From NCBI GenBank assembly GCA_964629015.1, contig CAZVMN010000005.1, forward strand, positions 145,186-209,185: a DNA stretch of 64,000 bases, written 5' to 3'. The notes below the pieces were generated by a model. The model searched no databases. It had not been told where the DNA came from and saw nothing but the letters and a program-made list of their open reading frames with translations. The first letter of the stretch is position 1. Each line of letters opens with the position of its first letter. A program made the position numbers and the translations under genes. Below, piece by piece: positions 27,045 through 36,443 of the stretch. The stretch comes from Oceanococcus sp964629015 (GTDB taxonomy: Bacteria > Pseudomonadota > Gammaproteobacteria > Nevskiales > Oceanococcaceae).

Positions 27045-29426
27045 TCATTCCCGGGTTTTCAGAACAGCAATTAAATCCAGCCGGTCGATGCGCCGGCGTA
27101 CCAACAGGCCGGAAGCGAGCGCTGCGACAACGACAACCACCACCGCATATCCATAGGTTGAGGGGTAGATGATCAACGGAATGCGGAACAAATCGGTATC
27201 CAGAGACTGCACCATGGACCAAGCCAAGGCATATCCCAACGCGGCGCCCAAAGGCAGAGCCAGCAGTGTCAGCAGTGCCAGCTCACCAAGCAGGATGAAC
27301 GAGACCTCGGCGCGGGTGAGCCCGAGCACGCGCAGGCTGGCCAGTTCTCTGCCGCGTTCCGAGAGGGAAACGCGGGCACTGTTGTAGACCACACCGACGG
27401 CGATGAGTCCGGCAAACAGTGTGTTGAAAAAGACGAAGGTGCCGAGACTTTGCTGCATCAATTCATTGAATGCCGTTTGTGCCGCGCCCTGCAGCGCGAG
27501 ACCGGCGACAGCCGGGGTGTTTTTCAGATGATCATAGAGCGCTTGGGTGTGCGCTTGGTCAATCATCAAGTAAGCCCCCGATACGGCATTGTCCTCGCCC
27601 AGCAGACGATTCAACTGATCCAGGCGTAATACCGCGGTGGTGCCGATGTAGCTCTCAACGATACGGCTGACCGGCAGACGGATGACCGGCCGGCGCCCCT
27701 CGTGAACGGCAATCTGCAGTTCGTCGCCCAGCGTCACCTGGAGCAACTCGGCCAGTTTGTCGGACACCGCAATGCCATGCTCGGGAAGCATGACCGGGTT
27801 GAGTGTGCTATCGACCACGCGACTCAGCTGCGCCTCAGGATCAAGGCCCAGTATGGCCTGACGACGCTGGTGACGGCCATGGCTGAGTGTCACCGCAGCG
27901 GCGCGAAACGGTTCAGCGGCGATCACGCCCGGCAGAGCACGCAGGTCGTGTAAGACGCGCCCCGAACGCGGCTCGACAAAGCTCACCGTGATGTCTTGGC
28001 GGTCAATGACATTGAAGCTGACATCGACCATGTAGCGACTGGCATCCAGGGAGAAGCTGGAACCGATCAGCAGACCCATGGCCATGGCGATTCCCAGGGT
28101 CGTCATCGCCGCTCGCGCGGGCCAGCGCTGCAGATGGCGCACGATCATGCGGCTGGGCTGATCCAGCCAACCTGCCATGCGGTTCAGCCATTGCCCGGTG
28201 TGGCTGTAGTCCGCCGGAGCCGGTGGCACCATGGCCACGGCGGGTTGCAGCTTCATCACCCGACGTATCGCGACCAGCGTACCCAAGGCTGCGACCGCAA
28301 TGCTGACAAGCAGACTGATCAGCAGCACCGACGGGGGCATATGAAAGCTCAGGAATGGAAACTTGAAGTACGCCATATACAGCGTGGCCATGCCATGTCC
28401 CAGCCAAAGACCCATTAGCATGCCCAGTGCGGTGCCAGCCAAGGCGATGACTCCGGTCATACGCAAATAATGCCGGGCCAACTCCATGGGGCCGTAGCCA
28501 AAGGCTTTGAGCAATCCGATCTGTTCGCGTTCGGTGTCGATCAAGCGGCTCAGCACCACGTGCAACAGAAAGCCGGCGACCAGAAGAAAAATTGGCGGTA
28601 AGACATGCGCCATGGTGCGTAACTGATCGATCTCATTGCTCAGAAATTGGTCGGAGATCTGTTGGTCACGACCATAAGCGCCGGGGGCTCCGTAGGGCTC
28701 CAGCAAGGCGTCCAGCCGATCGATCAAAGCCTGCTCATTGGCATGGCGCATGGTTTGGATGAGCGCTTCATTGAACGCGCCATCCAGGTCAAAAGCATGG
28801 GCCAGAGCCTCGCGCCCCATCCAAAGCACGCCAAAGCGGCCTGGATCAGGGACGATATCTCCCGGCGAGATGGCGTAGACAAACTCTGGCGACAACACCA
28901 CACCAGCGATATGCAAGCGTTTGCGGGTGCCATTGAGCACGGCATGCAGGCTGTCACCGGGCTTGAGTGAGTGGGCCTGGGCAAAGGCCTCCAGCACCAG
29001 TACTTCATCTTCGCGTTGGGCGTCGATATAGCGGCCCTGCCGCAGAACCAGGTCATTGATGTGCGGCTGCGGGAATTCGGGAATCGACATGAGTTGCCCG
29101 GTGATCGGGGCATCCACACCGTCGACATCCAGCAGTGCGCCGCTGCGTATGCGTGTTTCGACTTGTCGCACACCAGGAAGATTGGCGATGCGGGCTTCCA
29201 GCGTTTGTGGTGCGCGCTTCACCGGTGCCACCACGTCCGCGAAGCGATAGCGTTCGTAATAGGCCTGACGGGTTTGATCCAGAGATACCAGCATACCGCT
29301 GGACATCACGTACATACCCACGCCACAAGCCATCACCAGCGCGATAGCGACGGCCTGGCCGCGGATGTGCCACAGATCGCGCAGCAGTTTGCGATTCAGT
29401 GCGCTCATCCATGCGGGAAAGGCCAT
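27045..29426 (-). CDS. FtsX/MacB-type ABC transporter permease
   Basis: 793 residues with two FtsX-type permease repeats: an N-terminal helix, a large periplasmic domain, three helices (LLVAGFLLHVVLSRL region), a second periplasmic domain and three further helices ending in LDLIAVLKTRE. This is the eight-helix, duplicated plan of LolC/E-like or AttG-like permeases working with a separate ATPase, encoded 3 bases upstream. Exports from the membrane outer leaflet or periplasm (lipid, peptide) are typical. Substrate unknown. Confidence 0.88.
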   Translation of the reverse strand: MAFPAWMSALNRKLLRDLWHIRGQAVAIALVMACGVGMYVMSSGMLVSLDQTRQAYYERYRFADVVAPVKRAPQTLEARIANLPGVRQVETRIRSGALLDVDGVDAPITGQLMSIPEFPQPHINDLVLRQGRYIDAQREDEVLVLEAFAQAHSLKPGDSLHAVLNGTRKRLHIAGVVLSPEFVYAISPGDIVPDPGRFGVLWMGREALAHAFDLDGAFNEALIQTMRHANEQALIDRLDALLEPYGAPGAYGRDQQISDQFLSNEIDQLRTMAHVLPPIFLLVAGFLLHVVLSRLIDTEREQIGLLKAFGYGPMELARHYLRMTGVIALAGTALGMLMGLWLGHGMATLYMAYFKFPFLSFHMPPSVLLISLLVSIAVAALGTLVAIRRVMKLQPAVAMVPPAPADYSHTGQWLNRMAGWLDQPSRMIVRHLQRWPARAAMTTLGIAMAMGLLIGSSFSLDASRYMVDVSFNVIDRQDITVSFVEPRSGRVLHDLRALPGVIAAEPFRAAAVTLSHGRHQRRQAILGLDPEAQLSRVVDSTLNPVMLPEHGIAVSDKLAELLQVTLGDELQIAVHEGRRPVIRLPVSRIVESYIGTTAVLRLDQLNRLLGEDNAVSGAYLMIDQAHTQALYDHLKNTPAVAGLALQGAAQTAFNELMQQSLGTFVFFNTLFAGLIAVGVVYNSARVSLSERGRELASLRVLGLTRAEVSFILLGELALLTLLALPLGAALGYALAWSMVQSLDTDLFRIPLIIYPSTYGYAVVVVVVAALASGLLVRRRIDRLDLIAVLKTRE

Positions 29427-29429
29427 GTC

Positions 29430-30158
29430 CTACCAGCTCAGCGAGGCGGCATCGCAAGGCGACGGGTTAATGCGATTGTCCTGAATCGCGCCGTCGGCCA
29501 TCTGCAGCACGCGATCCGCCATCGCCGCAATGCCCGCGTTGTGTGTGATCACCAAGGTCGTGGTATCCAGCTCACGATTGGCCCGGGCAATGGCGTCCAG
29601 CACGACGATGCCCGTGTTGCTGTCCAGCGCTCCGGTGGGTTCGTCGCACAAGAGAAGAGTGGGTTGCTTGGCAATTGCCCGGGCAATGGCAACGCGTTGC
29701 TGCTCGCCGCCGGACAGCTGTGCCGGGAAGTGATGTTTGCGCGAACCCAGCCCAACCAGCTCCAGCGCGGCATCCGGGGTCATCGGATTGCGCGCGATTT
29801 CCGTCACCAGACTGACATTCTCCCACGCGGTAAGGCTGGGAATCAGATTGTAGAACTGGAATACGAAGCCAACGTGGTCACGGCGGTATCGGGTGAGGTG
29901 CCGATCGTCGAAGGCGGTGAGTTCCTGGTCGGCAAAATGCACAGAACCGGTGCTGGGTTCGTCAAGCCCGCCGAGGATATTGAGCAGCGTGGATTTGCCA
30001 CTGCCCGATGGCCCCAACAGGACAACCAACTCGCCGCGCGGTATGTCCAGATCGACGCCGCGCAAGGCATGCACCTGGGTATCACCCTGGCCGTAAACTT
30101 TGCTCAGGCCACGGATCTGGAAAGCCAGTTGTGTGTCGGGCGATGCAGATGACTGCAT
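29430..30158 (-). CDS. LolD/MacB-family ABC transporter ATP-binding protein
   Basis: 242 residues with Walker A GPSGSGKST, Q loop FVFQFYNLIPSLTAWEN, signature LSGGEQQR, Walker B LLLCDEPTG and switch His (LVITHN). The LIPSLTAWENV pattern is typical of the MacB/LolD group that pairs with FtsX-type permeases. It lies 29 bases downstream of hemN and 3 upstream of the permease gene, so the exporter may share the ANR-controlled hemN promoter. Confidence 0.92.
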   Translation of the reverse strand: MQSSASPDTQLAFQIRGLSKVYGQGDTQVHALRGVDLDIPRGELVVLLGPSGSGKSTLLNILGGLDEPSTGSVHFADQELTAFDDRHLTRYRRDHVGFVFQFYNLIPSLTAWENVSLVTEIARNPMTPDAALELVGLGSRKHHFPAQLSGGEQQRVAIARAIAKQPTLLLCDEPTGALDSNTGIVVLDAIARANRELDTTTLVITHNAGIAAMADRVLQMADGAIQDNRINPSPCDAASLSW

Positions 30159-30187
30159 CGCAGATGGTGTGCTGATTTTGTGTCACC

Positions 30188-31594
30188 TCAAACCGCGCGT
30201 GCCAGTTTAGTCATAGCACGGTTGGGAGCATAACGGTCAAAGCATTGGGCGATGAGCCGAAGAACGCTGCGGCCGGCCGGCAGAATGTGCAATGCGTCAC
30301 TGCCGATGTTGACAAGGCGGCCGTTGGGGTCCAGTGCCCGCAAACGGGCAAGCGCATCGGCGTATTTGTCGTGAAAAGCTTTCGCGCCGCCCGCTTGTGC
30401 GTAGTCAATGTGTTGTTGGCACATGACCTGCTGGATGATGGCGTGGCGCTGAATGTCCTCATCGCTGCGCTCGTAGCCACGGGTGGTGGCCAGATGGCCT
30501 TGCTCCAGCGCCTCGCGGTAACGCGCAATGTCACTGTGGTTTTGCGCATACAGCCGACCGACATGACTGATGGCGCTGACACCCAGACCGATGATGTCGC
30601 AGCCAGCGGACGTCGAGTAACCTTGAAAATTGCGATGCAGCGTGCCCTGCGCCAGAGCGCGGGACAGTGTGTCATCAGGGTGACTGAAGTGATCCAGCCC
30701 GATATGTCGATAACCTAGCTGTGTGAGCTGTTCGGCGTAACGCGTCTGCATCGCCAGACGTGTTGCCAGATCGGGCAAGTCCGCATCGGCGATCGCACGC
30801 TGAGCGGGAAATCGGTCGGGCAGGTGTGCGTAATGGAAAACCGCGATTCGGTCTGGCCTTAGCAGCGCGACCAGGTCGATATTGTCATCCACGCCGGCCA
30901 AGGTTTGCTTGGGTAATCCATAAATCAGGTCGAAATTGATGCCGCGCATATTGGCTTTGCGGGCTTCGTCAACGAGTTCGACGATGAGACCGCGGGATTG
31001 CGGACGATTGATCGCGCGTTGAACGTCAGCGTCAACATCCTGCACGCCGAGGCTGATGCGATTGATGCCCAGGGCGGCCCAAGCCAGGGCGTCGCCGGGT
31101 TGATACTGTCGCGGGTCGACCTCCATGCTGATCTCGCAATCGGCGCTGATGGAGAACTGTGCGCTCAGCGTGCGGATCAGGCGAGCCAATTCCAATGGTC
31201 GATATGTGTTGGGTGTGCCGCCACCGAAATGGATTTGAACCACACGGCGATCGCGATCCAGATGGTCAGACAGCAGATCGATTTCACGCTCGATCAAATC
31301 CAGGTAATCCGAGCGACGCTGGGCGTTGCGACTGACAATGCGATTGCAGCCACAGTAAAAGCACGCCGAGGCACAGAAGGGCAGATGAATGTACAGCGAT
31401 AGCGGTGCCGGTATCGGCTCCTGATTGGTGCAATCCATTTGCTTTAGCAGATCTGCCGGACCCACACGATCGTGGAACTCCAAAGCCGTCGGATAGGAGG
31501 TGTAGCGAGGGGCACGCAGTTCAGCCAGACGCAGGTTTTCGCCCAGCGTTGGCTTGGTGCTTTCAACGGCTTGCAGATGATGTCGCGAATTCAT
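30188..31594 (-). CDS. hemN: Oxygen-independent coproporphyrinogen III oxidase
   Basis: 468 residues from ATG 31594. A longer frame to ATG 31624 is rejected because it would place the start codon 5 bases from the ANR box. The radical SAM cluster CASACFYCGC (Cx3Cx2CxC, HemN type) is near residue 65, followed by FGGGTPN, and HemN C-terminal domain features are present (GLGVSAISHVGRLYAQN). It decarboxylates coproporphyrinogen III without oxygen, supplying heme for the divergent cbb3 oxidase. ANR control of hemN is well known in gammaproteobacteria and the box at 31630 supports it here. Confidence 0.94.
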   Translation of the reverse strand: MNSRHHLQAVESTKPTLGENLRLAELRAPRYTSYPTALEFHDRVGPADLLKQMDCTNQEPIPAPLSLYIHLPFCASACFYCGCNRIVSRNAQRRSDYLDLIEREIDLLSDHLDRDRRVVQIHFGGGTPNTYRPLELARLIRTLSAQFSISADCEISMEVDPRQYQPGDALAWAALGINRISLGVQDVDADVQRAINRPQSRGLIVELVDEARKANMRGINFDLIYGLPKQTLAGVDDNIDLVALLRPDRIAVFHYAHLPDRFPAQRAIADADLPDLATRLAMQTRYAEQLTQLGYRHIGLDHFSHPDDTLSRALAQGTLHRNFQGYSTSAGCDIIGLGVSAISHVGRLYAQNHSDIARYREALEQGHLATTRGYERSDEDIQRHAIIQQVMCQQHIDYAQAGGAKAFHDKYADALARLRALDPNGRLVNIGSDALHILPAGRSVLRLIAQCFDRYAPNRAMTKLARAV

Positions 31595-31629
31595 ACGGCA
31601 CAGCCTAGGACGCTGGGCAGCCATGACGA

Positions 31630-31643
31630 TTGACCTAGATCAA
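31630..31643. promoter_or_regulatory. ANR/FNR box shared by divergent hemN and ccoN
   Basis: TTGACCTAGATCAA fits TTGAY-N4-RTCAA exactly. It lies between the hemN start (31594, minus) and the ccoN start (31700, plus). Its centre at 31636.5 predicts a class II ccoN start site near 31678. The box decides both start codons: ATG 31624 (hemN) and ATG 31670 (ccoN) would sit too close to it. Confidence 0.88.
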
Positions 31644-31699
31644 TTACCTGCGACGTCGATCCAAGAATAATGGCCAGCGTACCCGCTTCGGATGCTGCA

Positions 31700-33130
31700 A
31701 TGACTTCACAAACGCTCCCCAATTACCACGACACGGTGGTGCGTCAGTTCGCACTGGCCACGGTCTTGTGGGGGATTGTTGGCATGACGGTAGGCGTATT
31801 GATCGCGGCGCAGTTGATGTGGCCGCAACTCAACTTCGACCTGCCGTGGCTGACCTATTCCCGCCTGCGCCCCCTGCACACCAACGCGGTGATTTTCGCG
31901 TTTGGCGGTTGCGCGCTGTTTGCCACCAGTTACTGGGTGGTGCAGCGGACCTGCAAGGCGCCGTTGTTCCTGCCCAAGTTGGCCAGTTTCACGTTTTGGG
32001 GCTGGCAGACAGTGATCGTCGCTGCAGCCATTACGCTGCCGTTGGGTATTACGCAATCCAAAGAATATGCGGAACTGGAGTGGCCCATTGATCTGCTGAT
32101 TGCGGCCGTCTGGGTGGCGTATGCGGTGGTCTTTTTTGGCACCATCGCCCAGCGTAAGCAGCGCCACATTTATGTCGCCAACTGGTTCTACGGCGCGTTC
32201 ATCCTGACTGTTGCGGTGCTGCACATCGTCAACAGCGCGGCGATTCCGTTCACCCTGACCAAAAGCTACTCAGCTTACTCCGGCACTGTCGATGCGATGG
32301 TCCAGTGGTGGTACGGCCACAACGCCGTGGGCTTTTTCCTCACCGCCGGCTTCCTCGGCATGATGTATTACTTCGTGCCCAAGCAGGCTGGTCGTCCGAT
32401 TTATTCCTATCGCCTGTCGGTGGTGCACTTCTGGGCGCTGATCTCGATTTATATGTGGGCCGGTCCGCACCATCTGCATTACACCGCACTGCCGGACTGG
32501 GTGCAGAGCCTCGGCATGGTGTTCTCGCTGGTGCTGTTGGCGCCCAGTTGGGGCGGCATGATCAACGGGGTCATGACGTTGTCCGGGGCTTGGCACAAAC
32601 TGCGTGAGGACCCGATCATCAAATTCATGATCGTGTCGCTGTCGTTCTACGGCATGAGCACCTTTGAAGGCCCGATGATGTCGATCAAGACCGTCAACGC
32701 GCTTTCGCACTACACCGACTGGACCATTGGCCACGTGCACTCAGGTGCGTTGGGTTGGGTTGCGATGATGACCATCGGTTCGCTGTATGTCCTGATCCCG
32801 CGGCTTTACGGCAAGACCGAAATGCATTCGGTGCCGGCGATCAATCTGCATTTCTGGCTCTCCACCATCGGCACGGTGCTGTACATCACCGCCATGTGGA
32901 TTGCCGGGGTGATGCAGGGTCTGATGTGGCGTGCCGTTAACGATGACGGCACTTTGACCTACAGCTTTATTGAAAGCTTGCAGGCGACCTATCCGTTCTA
33001 CTTCATGCGCCTGCTGGGTGGGCTGGTGTTCCTCTCAGGCATGTTCGTGATGGCCTGGAATGTCTGGAAAACCATTGAACCGGAGCGCAAAGCCACACCC
33101 ACGGTCACCACGGCGGAGGGCGCAGCATGA
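31700..33130 (+). CDS. ccoN: cbb3-type cytochrome c oxidase subunit I
   Basis: 476 residues from ATG 31700; an in-frame ATG at 31670 is less likely given the ANR box spacing. About twelve membrane helices. RPLHTNAVIFAFGG provides a heme b ligand, YGHNAVGFF a CuB histidine, IYMWAGPHHLHY the paired CuB histidines, and TIGHVHSGALGW the heme b3/b ligands. It is the catalytic heme-copper subunit reducing O2 with very high affinity, embedded in the inner membrane. It heads ccoNOQP, each gene overlapping the next by one to four bases. Confidence 0.95.
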   Translation: MTSQTLPNYHDTVVRQFALATVLWGIVGMTVGVLIAAQLMWPQLNFDLPWLTYSRLRPLHTNAVIFAFGGCALFATSYWVVQRTCKAPLFLPKLASFTFWGWQTVIVAAAITLPLGITQSKEYAELEWPIDLLIAAVWVAYAVVFFGTIAQRKQRHIYVANWFYGAFILTVAVLHIVNSAAIPFTLTKSYSAYSGTVDAMVQWWYGHNAVGFFLTAGFLGMMYYFVPKQAGRPIYSYRLSVVHFWALISIYMWAGPHHLHYTALPDWVQSLGMVFSLVLLAPSWGGMINGVMTLSGAWHKLREDPIIKFMIVSLSFYGMSTFEGPMMSIKTVNALSHYTDWTIGHVHSGALGWVAMMTIGSLYVLIPRLYGKTEMHSVPAINLHFWLSTIGTVLYITAMWIAGVMQGLMWRAVNDDGTLTYSFIESLQATYPFYFMRLLGGLVFLSGMFVMAWNVWKTIEPERKATPTVTTAEGAA

Positions 33131-33735
33131 GCCACGAACGCGTAGAGAAGAATGTCGGTTTGATGGCCGTTCTGGTGGTGCTGGTCATCAGTATCGGCGG
33201 CATCGTGGAAATCCTGCCCTTGATGGCGGCCGGTTCCGGTATTCAGCCGGAGCAGGGCATGACCCCGCGCAGTCCGTTGGAAGTCGCCGGGCGCGATGTT
33301 TACGTGAGGGAAGGTTGCTACAACTGCCACTCGCAAATGGTGCGCACCCTGCATGAGGAAACCCTGCGCTACGGCCAGTACTCCACTGCCGGTGAATCGG
33401 TCTGGGATCACCCTTTCCAGTGGGGCTCAAAACGCACCGGGCCGGACTTGGCCCGTGTCGGCGGGCGCTATTCCGACGAATGGCACCGCCTGCACCTGAT
33501 GGCGCCGCGTGATGTGGTGCCGGAATCCAATATGCCGGGTTACCCGTGGTTGGCGGCCGAGCGCGTGGATGAGCAGGAAGTGGTCGCGATGATGACCGCC
33601 TTGCGGCGCGTCGGTGTGCCATTCAGCGATGAGGATATCGCCGCCGCGCCTGAAGCGGTGCGTGGCAAATCCAAAATGGATGCATTGATTGCATTCCTGC
33701 AAAGCCTCAAGGCGCCGGTCAAGGAGGGCTCCTGA
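33127..33735 (+). CDS. ccoO: cbb3-type cytochrome c oxidase subunit II (monoheme)
   Basis: 202 residues: one N-terminal membrane helix (LMAVLVVLVISIGGIVEI) and a periplasmic cytochrome c domain with CYNCH (Cys64, Cys67, His68) and a late methionine ligand region ESNMPGYPW. It passes electrons from CcoP to CcoN. Overlaps ccoN by ATGA and ccoQ by one base (TGATG). Confidence 0.94.
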   Translation: MSHERVEKNVGLMAVLVVLVISIGGIVEILPLMAAGSGIQPEQGMTPRSPLEVAGRDVYVREGCYNCHSQMVRTLHEETLRYGQYSTAGESVWDHPFQWGSKRTGPDLARVGGRYSDEWHRLHLMAPRDVVPESNMPGYPWLAAERVDEQEVVAMMTALRRVGVPFSDEDIAAAPEAVRGKSKMDALIAFLQSLKAPVKEGS

Positions 33736-33875
33736 TGTTGAGTGGACTGATGACCGTGGCAGCGTTCGCTGCCTTCATTGGGGTCGTGGTTTGGGCATAC
33801 AGCCGCGACCGCAAGCAAGATTTCCAGCAGGCCGAACGGCTGCCACTGGATGACGATTCCGGAGAACACCAATGA
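33735..33875 (+). CDS. ccoQ: cbb3 oxidase small subunit IV
   Basis: 46 residues, starting at the ATG that shares its A with the ccoO stop and ending in the ATGA that starts ccoP. One membrane helix (VAAFAAFIGVVVWAYSRDRK) then a charged tail, the usual CcoQ/FixQ form. It stabilises the interaction of CcoP with the core complex. Confidence 0.9.
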   Translation: MLSGLMTVAAFAAFIGVVVWAYSRDRKQDFQQAERLPLDDDSGEHQ

Positions 33876-34783
33876 GCGAAATGCTGGGACCAGTCTGGAC
33901 CGCCTTTATCGCGGTTCTGGTGGTGGTCAACATCATCGGCTGCCTGTGGTTGATCTGGTGGACCGCACGTCCACGGGTTGGCGAAGAGGCTGAAGGTGCT
34001 GAGAAAAATCATGTTTGGGATGACGATCTCAAAGAACTGAACAACCCGATGCCGCGCTGGTGGCTGAATCTGTTCGTGATCACGGTGGTGTTTGCTCTGG
34101 GTTACCTGGTGTTCTTCCCGGGGCTGGGCAACTTCGCCGGAACCCTGGGGTGGACTCAGAGTGGTCAGCACGATGAGCGTTTGGCCACGGTCGAAGCCAA
34201 GCGTGATGCGTTCTATGCACAATTCGATGGGCGCGATGTGGCGGATCTGTCCAAGGATCTGGATGCGGTGCAAGCGGCTTCGCGTTTGTTTGCGGACAAC
34301 TGTGCAGGCTGCCACGGCCCCTCTGCACAGGGAGCACTGGGCTTCCCCAATCTAGCTGACAACGACTGGTTGTATGGCAACAAGCCGGAACAGATCGTGG
34401 CCTCAATCACTCACGGGCGTCAGGGCGTAATGCCACCGTTTCTCTCCACCTTGGATCCGGCCGTGGCCAACGATCTGATCACGTTGGTGGGGAACTGGGA
34501 TCAACCCGGTTTACCCGAAGCCCGATTGGCTGCGGCCAAGCAGAAGTTCCAGGTCACTTGCGCGGCCTGTCACGGACAGGACGGCAAAGGTAATCAGCTG
34601 GTGGGTGCACCAAATCTGACTGATGACATCTGGTTGCATGGTGGCAGTGCTGAGCAGATTCGGCAGACGGTCATGTTCGGTCGCCAAGGTGCAATGCCAG
34701 CGCACAAAGACCGACTCAGCGAAACTGAAATTCAGCTGCTCGCTGCCTATATCTACCGTGTGTCAGGGCAGGCGGACCAATGA
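33872..34783 (+). CDS. ccoP: cbb3-type cytochrome c oxidase subunit III (diheme)
   Basis: 303 residues: two N-terminal membrane helices (residues about 10-30 and 66-84), then two cytochrome c domains with CAGCH (144-148) and CAACH (230-234), and methionine ligand segments GVMPPF and GAMPAH. It is the electron entry subunit. Overlaps the next small membrane protein gene by ATGA. Confidence 0.95.
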   Translation: MSEMLGPVWTAFIAVLVVVNIIGCLWLIWWTARPRVGEEAEGAEKNHVWDDDLKELNNPMPRWWLNLFVITVVFALGYLVFFPGLGNFAGTLGWTQSGQHDERLATVEAKRDAFYAQFDGRDVADLSKDLDAVQAASRLFADNCAGCHGPSAQGALGFPNLADNDWLYGNKPEQIVASITHGRQGVMPPFLSTLDPAVANDLITLVGNWDQPGLPEARLAAAKQKFQVTCAACHGQDGKGNQLVGAPNLTDDIWLHGGSAEQIRQTVMFGRQGAMPAHKDRLSETEIQLLAAYIYRVSGQADQ

Positions 34784-35076
34784 GCAAGTCCGGAGCGGAG
34801 CTGACCCATTTGCGCCGTAGACCGAACTGGCCGCCGTTGTTGCGGCGGCTGGCTATCGTGCTGTGGTCAGGCTTTCTCGGCGCCGTGATGTTGCTGCTCG
34901 CGGTACTCATGGGCTGGGATGCATTGCAGGCGTCAACAGACGCTCCGGAATTTGGACTGCTTGGTGTGGTCTTTGCTGTGGGTTGGCTGATTTCGCTGAT
35001 CACGGGTGTGATGGCCCTGTCTTTGGCCAATGAACCGCAACGTCAGATTCGCGCCGATGATGAGGTGTCATCATGA
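34780..35076 (+). CDS. Small two-helix membrane protein within the cco operon
   Basis: 98 residues. A basic N terminus (HLRRRPNWPPLLRR) is followed by two hydrophobic helices (about 28-45 and 58-80) and a charged tail. No family is recognised. It overlaps ccoP (ATGA) and ccoG (ATGA), so it is translated with the oxidase genes and may be an assembly or stability factor. Proteins of this size at this position occur in some gammaproteobacterial cco clusters but have no assigned role known to me. Confidence 0.75.
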   Translation: MSKSGAELTHLRRRPNWPPLLRRLAIVLWSGFLGAVMLLLAVLMGWDALQASTDAPEFGLLGVVFAVGWLISLITGVMALSLANEPQRQIRADDEVSS

Positions 35077-36443
35077 CTCAACCGGTTCACGAAGCACCGG
35101 TCTCGTTCTATCAGTCCGCTGAAAAAATCTATGCGCGCGGTGTTCGCGGACGTTACGCCCGGCTGCGTGTGCTGGCCGTCATTGCCTTGCTGGGACTGTT
35201 TTACGCGTTGCCCTGGTTGAGCTGGCAAGGCCAACCGCTGGTCCTGTTTGATCTGCCCGCGCGGCGTTTCCATGTGTTTGGCCTGACCCTGGTTCCGCAG
35301 GATCTGTTTTTGCTCACGGCCCTGCTGCTAATTGCCGCGCTCACGCTGTTTTTGTTCACCACCTTGGCCGGACGGTTGTGGTGTGGTTATGCCTGCCCGC
35401 AGACCGTATGGACCGAAGCCTTCATGTGGATGGAGCGCTGGGTCGAAGGCGACCGTTTGCAGCGCCAGAAGCTTGATCGCATGCCCTGGAATGCGACCAA
35501 GCTGCGGAAAAAGCTGTCCAAGCATGCCTTGTGGATCGCGTTCGCAGCGTGGACCGGGATCACCTTCGTCGGCTTCTTTGTACCGATCAAAGTCCTTTTC
35601 GCCGATCTGGCTGCCTTTGAATTGGGTGGCTGGGCTTTGTTCTGGAGCATCTTCTACGCGGTGGCGACGTGGGGCAACGCCGGTTTTCTGCGTGAGCAGG
35701 TGTGTCGCTACATGTGCCCGTATGCGCGCTTTCAGAGTGTCATGTTCGACAAGGACACGCTGGTCATTGCGTATGACGAAGCACGCGGCGAACCGCGAAA
35801 ATCCAAAGCCAAGGATGATGTGGCTGGAGACTGCATCGATTGCACCATGTGTGTTCAGGTGTGTCCGACCGGCATCGATATTCGCAATGGTCTGCAGTAC
35901 GAGTGCATCGCCTGCGCAGCCTGCGTGGATGCCTGCAATTCGGTCATGGATAAGGTCGGCAAGCCGCGTGGATTGGTGCGCTACACCAGCACCCGTCGTG
36001 ACACCGAAGGGCGCTTCCATATTTTGCGACCGCGCATGATTGGCTACGCCGTGGTGTGGAGCGCCGCCTTGGTGATGTTCGCCACCGTGCTGTTGACACG
36101 CTCGCCCTTGGAGCTCGACGTGTTGCGTGATCGTCATACCTTGGGGCGAACCTTGGCTGACGGCAGCATCGAAAATATCTACACCCTCAAGATCACGAAC
36201 AAGAGTGGTCAGCCTCGCGAAGTGGATATTCGCGCGGCAACAGATAGCGGCCAAGCGCTGGTTTTGAGCAGCGAGCGGGCGACGATTGCCGCCGGTCAGA
36301 CGCGTTCTCTGGTGCTGTCTGCACGTCTGCCAAAGCGTGTTGGTGATCAACCAACCTTGGGTATACGTTTCGATATCACCAGCCTGGATGACAAGCCGAT
36401 AGAACGCAGCGAAGACGCCCGTTTTGTGGTGGGTATGCCATGA
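35073..36443 (+). CDS. ccoG: cbb3 oxidase assembly ferredoxin-like membrane protein
   Basis: 456 residues with several membrane helices and iron-sulfur motifs CGYACPQTVW, CRYMCPYARFQ and paired CIDCTMCVQVCPTGIDI / ECIACAACVDACN, then a C-terminal Ig-like FixG domain (residues about 345-456). CcoG/FixG reduces copper for delivery to the oxidase. Same-operon overlaps on both sides. Confidence 0.94.
   Translation: MTQPVHEAPVSFYQSAEKIYARGVRGRYARLRVLAVIALLGLFYALPWLSWQGQPLVLFDLPARRFHVFGLTLVPQDLFLLTALLLIAALTLFLFTTLAGRLWCGYACPQTVWTEAFMWMERWVEGDRLQRQKLDRMPWNATKLRKKLSKHALWIAFAAWTGITFVGFFVPIKVLFADLAAFELGGWALFWSIFYAVATWGNAGFLREQVCRYMCPYARFQSVMFDKDTLVIAYDEARGEPRKSKAKDDVAGDCIDCTMCVQVCPTGIDIRNGLQYECIACAACVDACNSVMDKVGKPRGLVRYTSTRRDTEGRFHILRPRMIGYAVVWSAALVMFATVLLTRSPLELDVLRDRHTLGRTLADGSIENIYTLKITNKSGQPREVDIRAATDSGQALVLSSERATIAAGQTRSLVLSARLPKRVGDQPTLGIRFDITSLDDKPIERSEDARFVVGMP

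Noticed and set aside
28971..30152. 393-codon plus-strand open frame opposite the ABC ATPase and FtsX genes
   Set aside because: It is the antisense shadow of two firmly identified genes, has no ribosome-binding site and no protein-family features.
35328..36350. 340-codon minus-strand open frame opposite ccoG
   Set aside because: ccoG is unmistakable on the plus strand, with overlaps to its operon neighbours; the reverse frame has no homology features.
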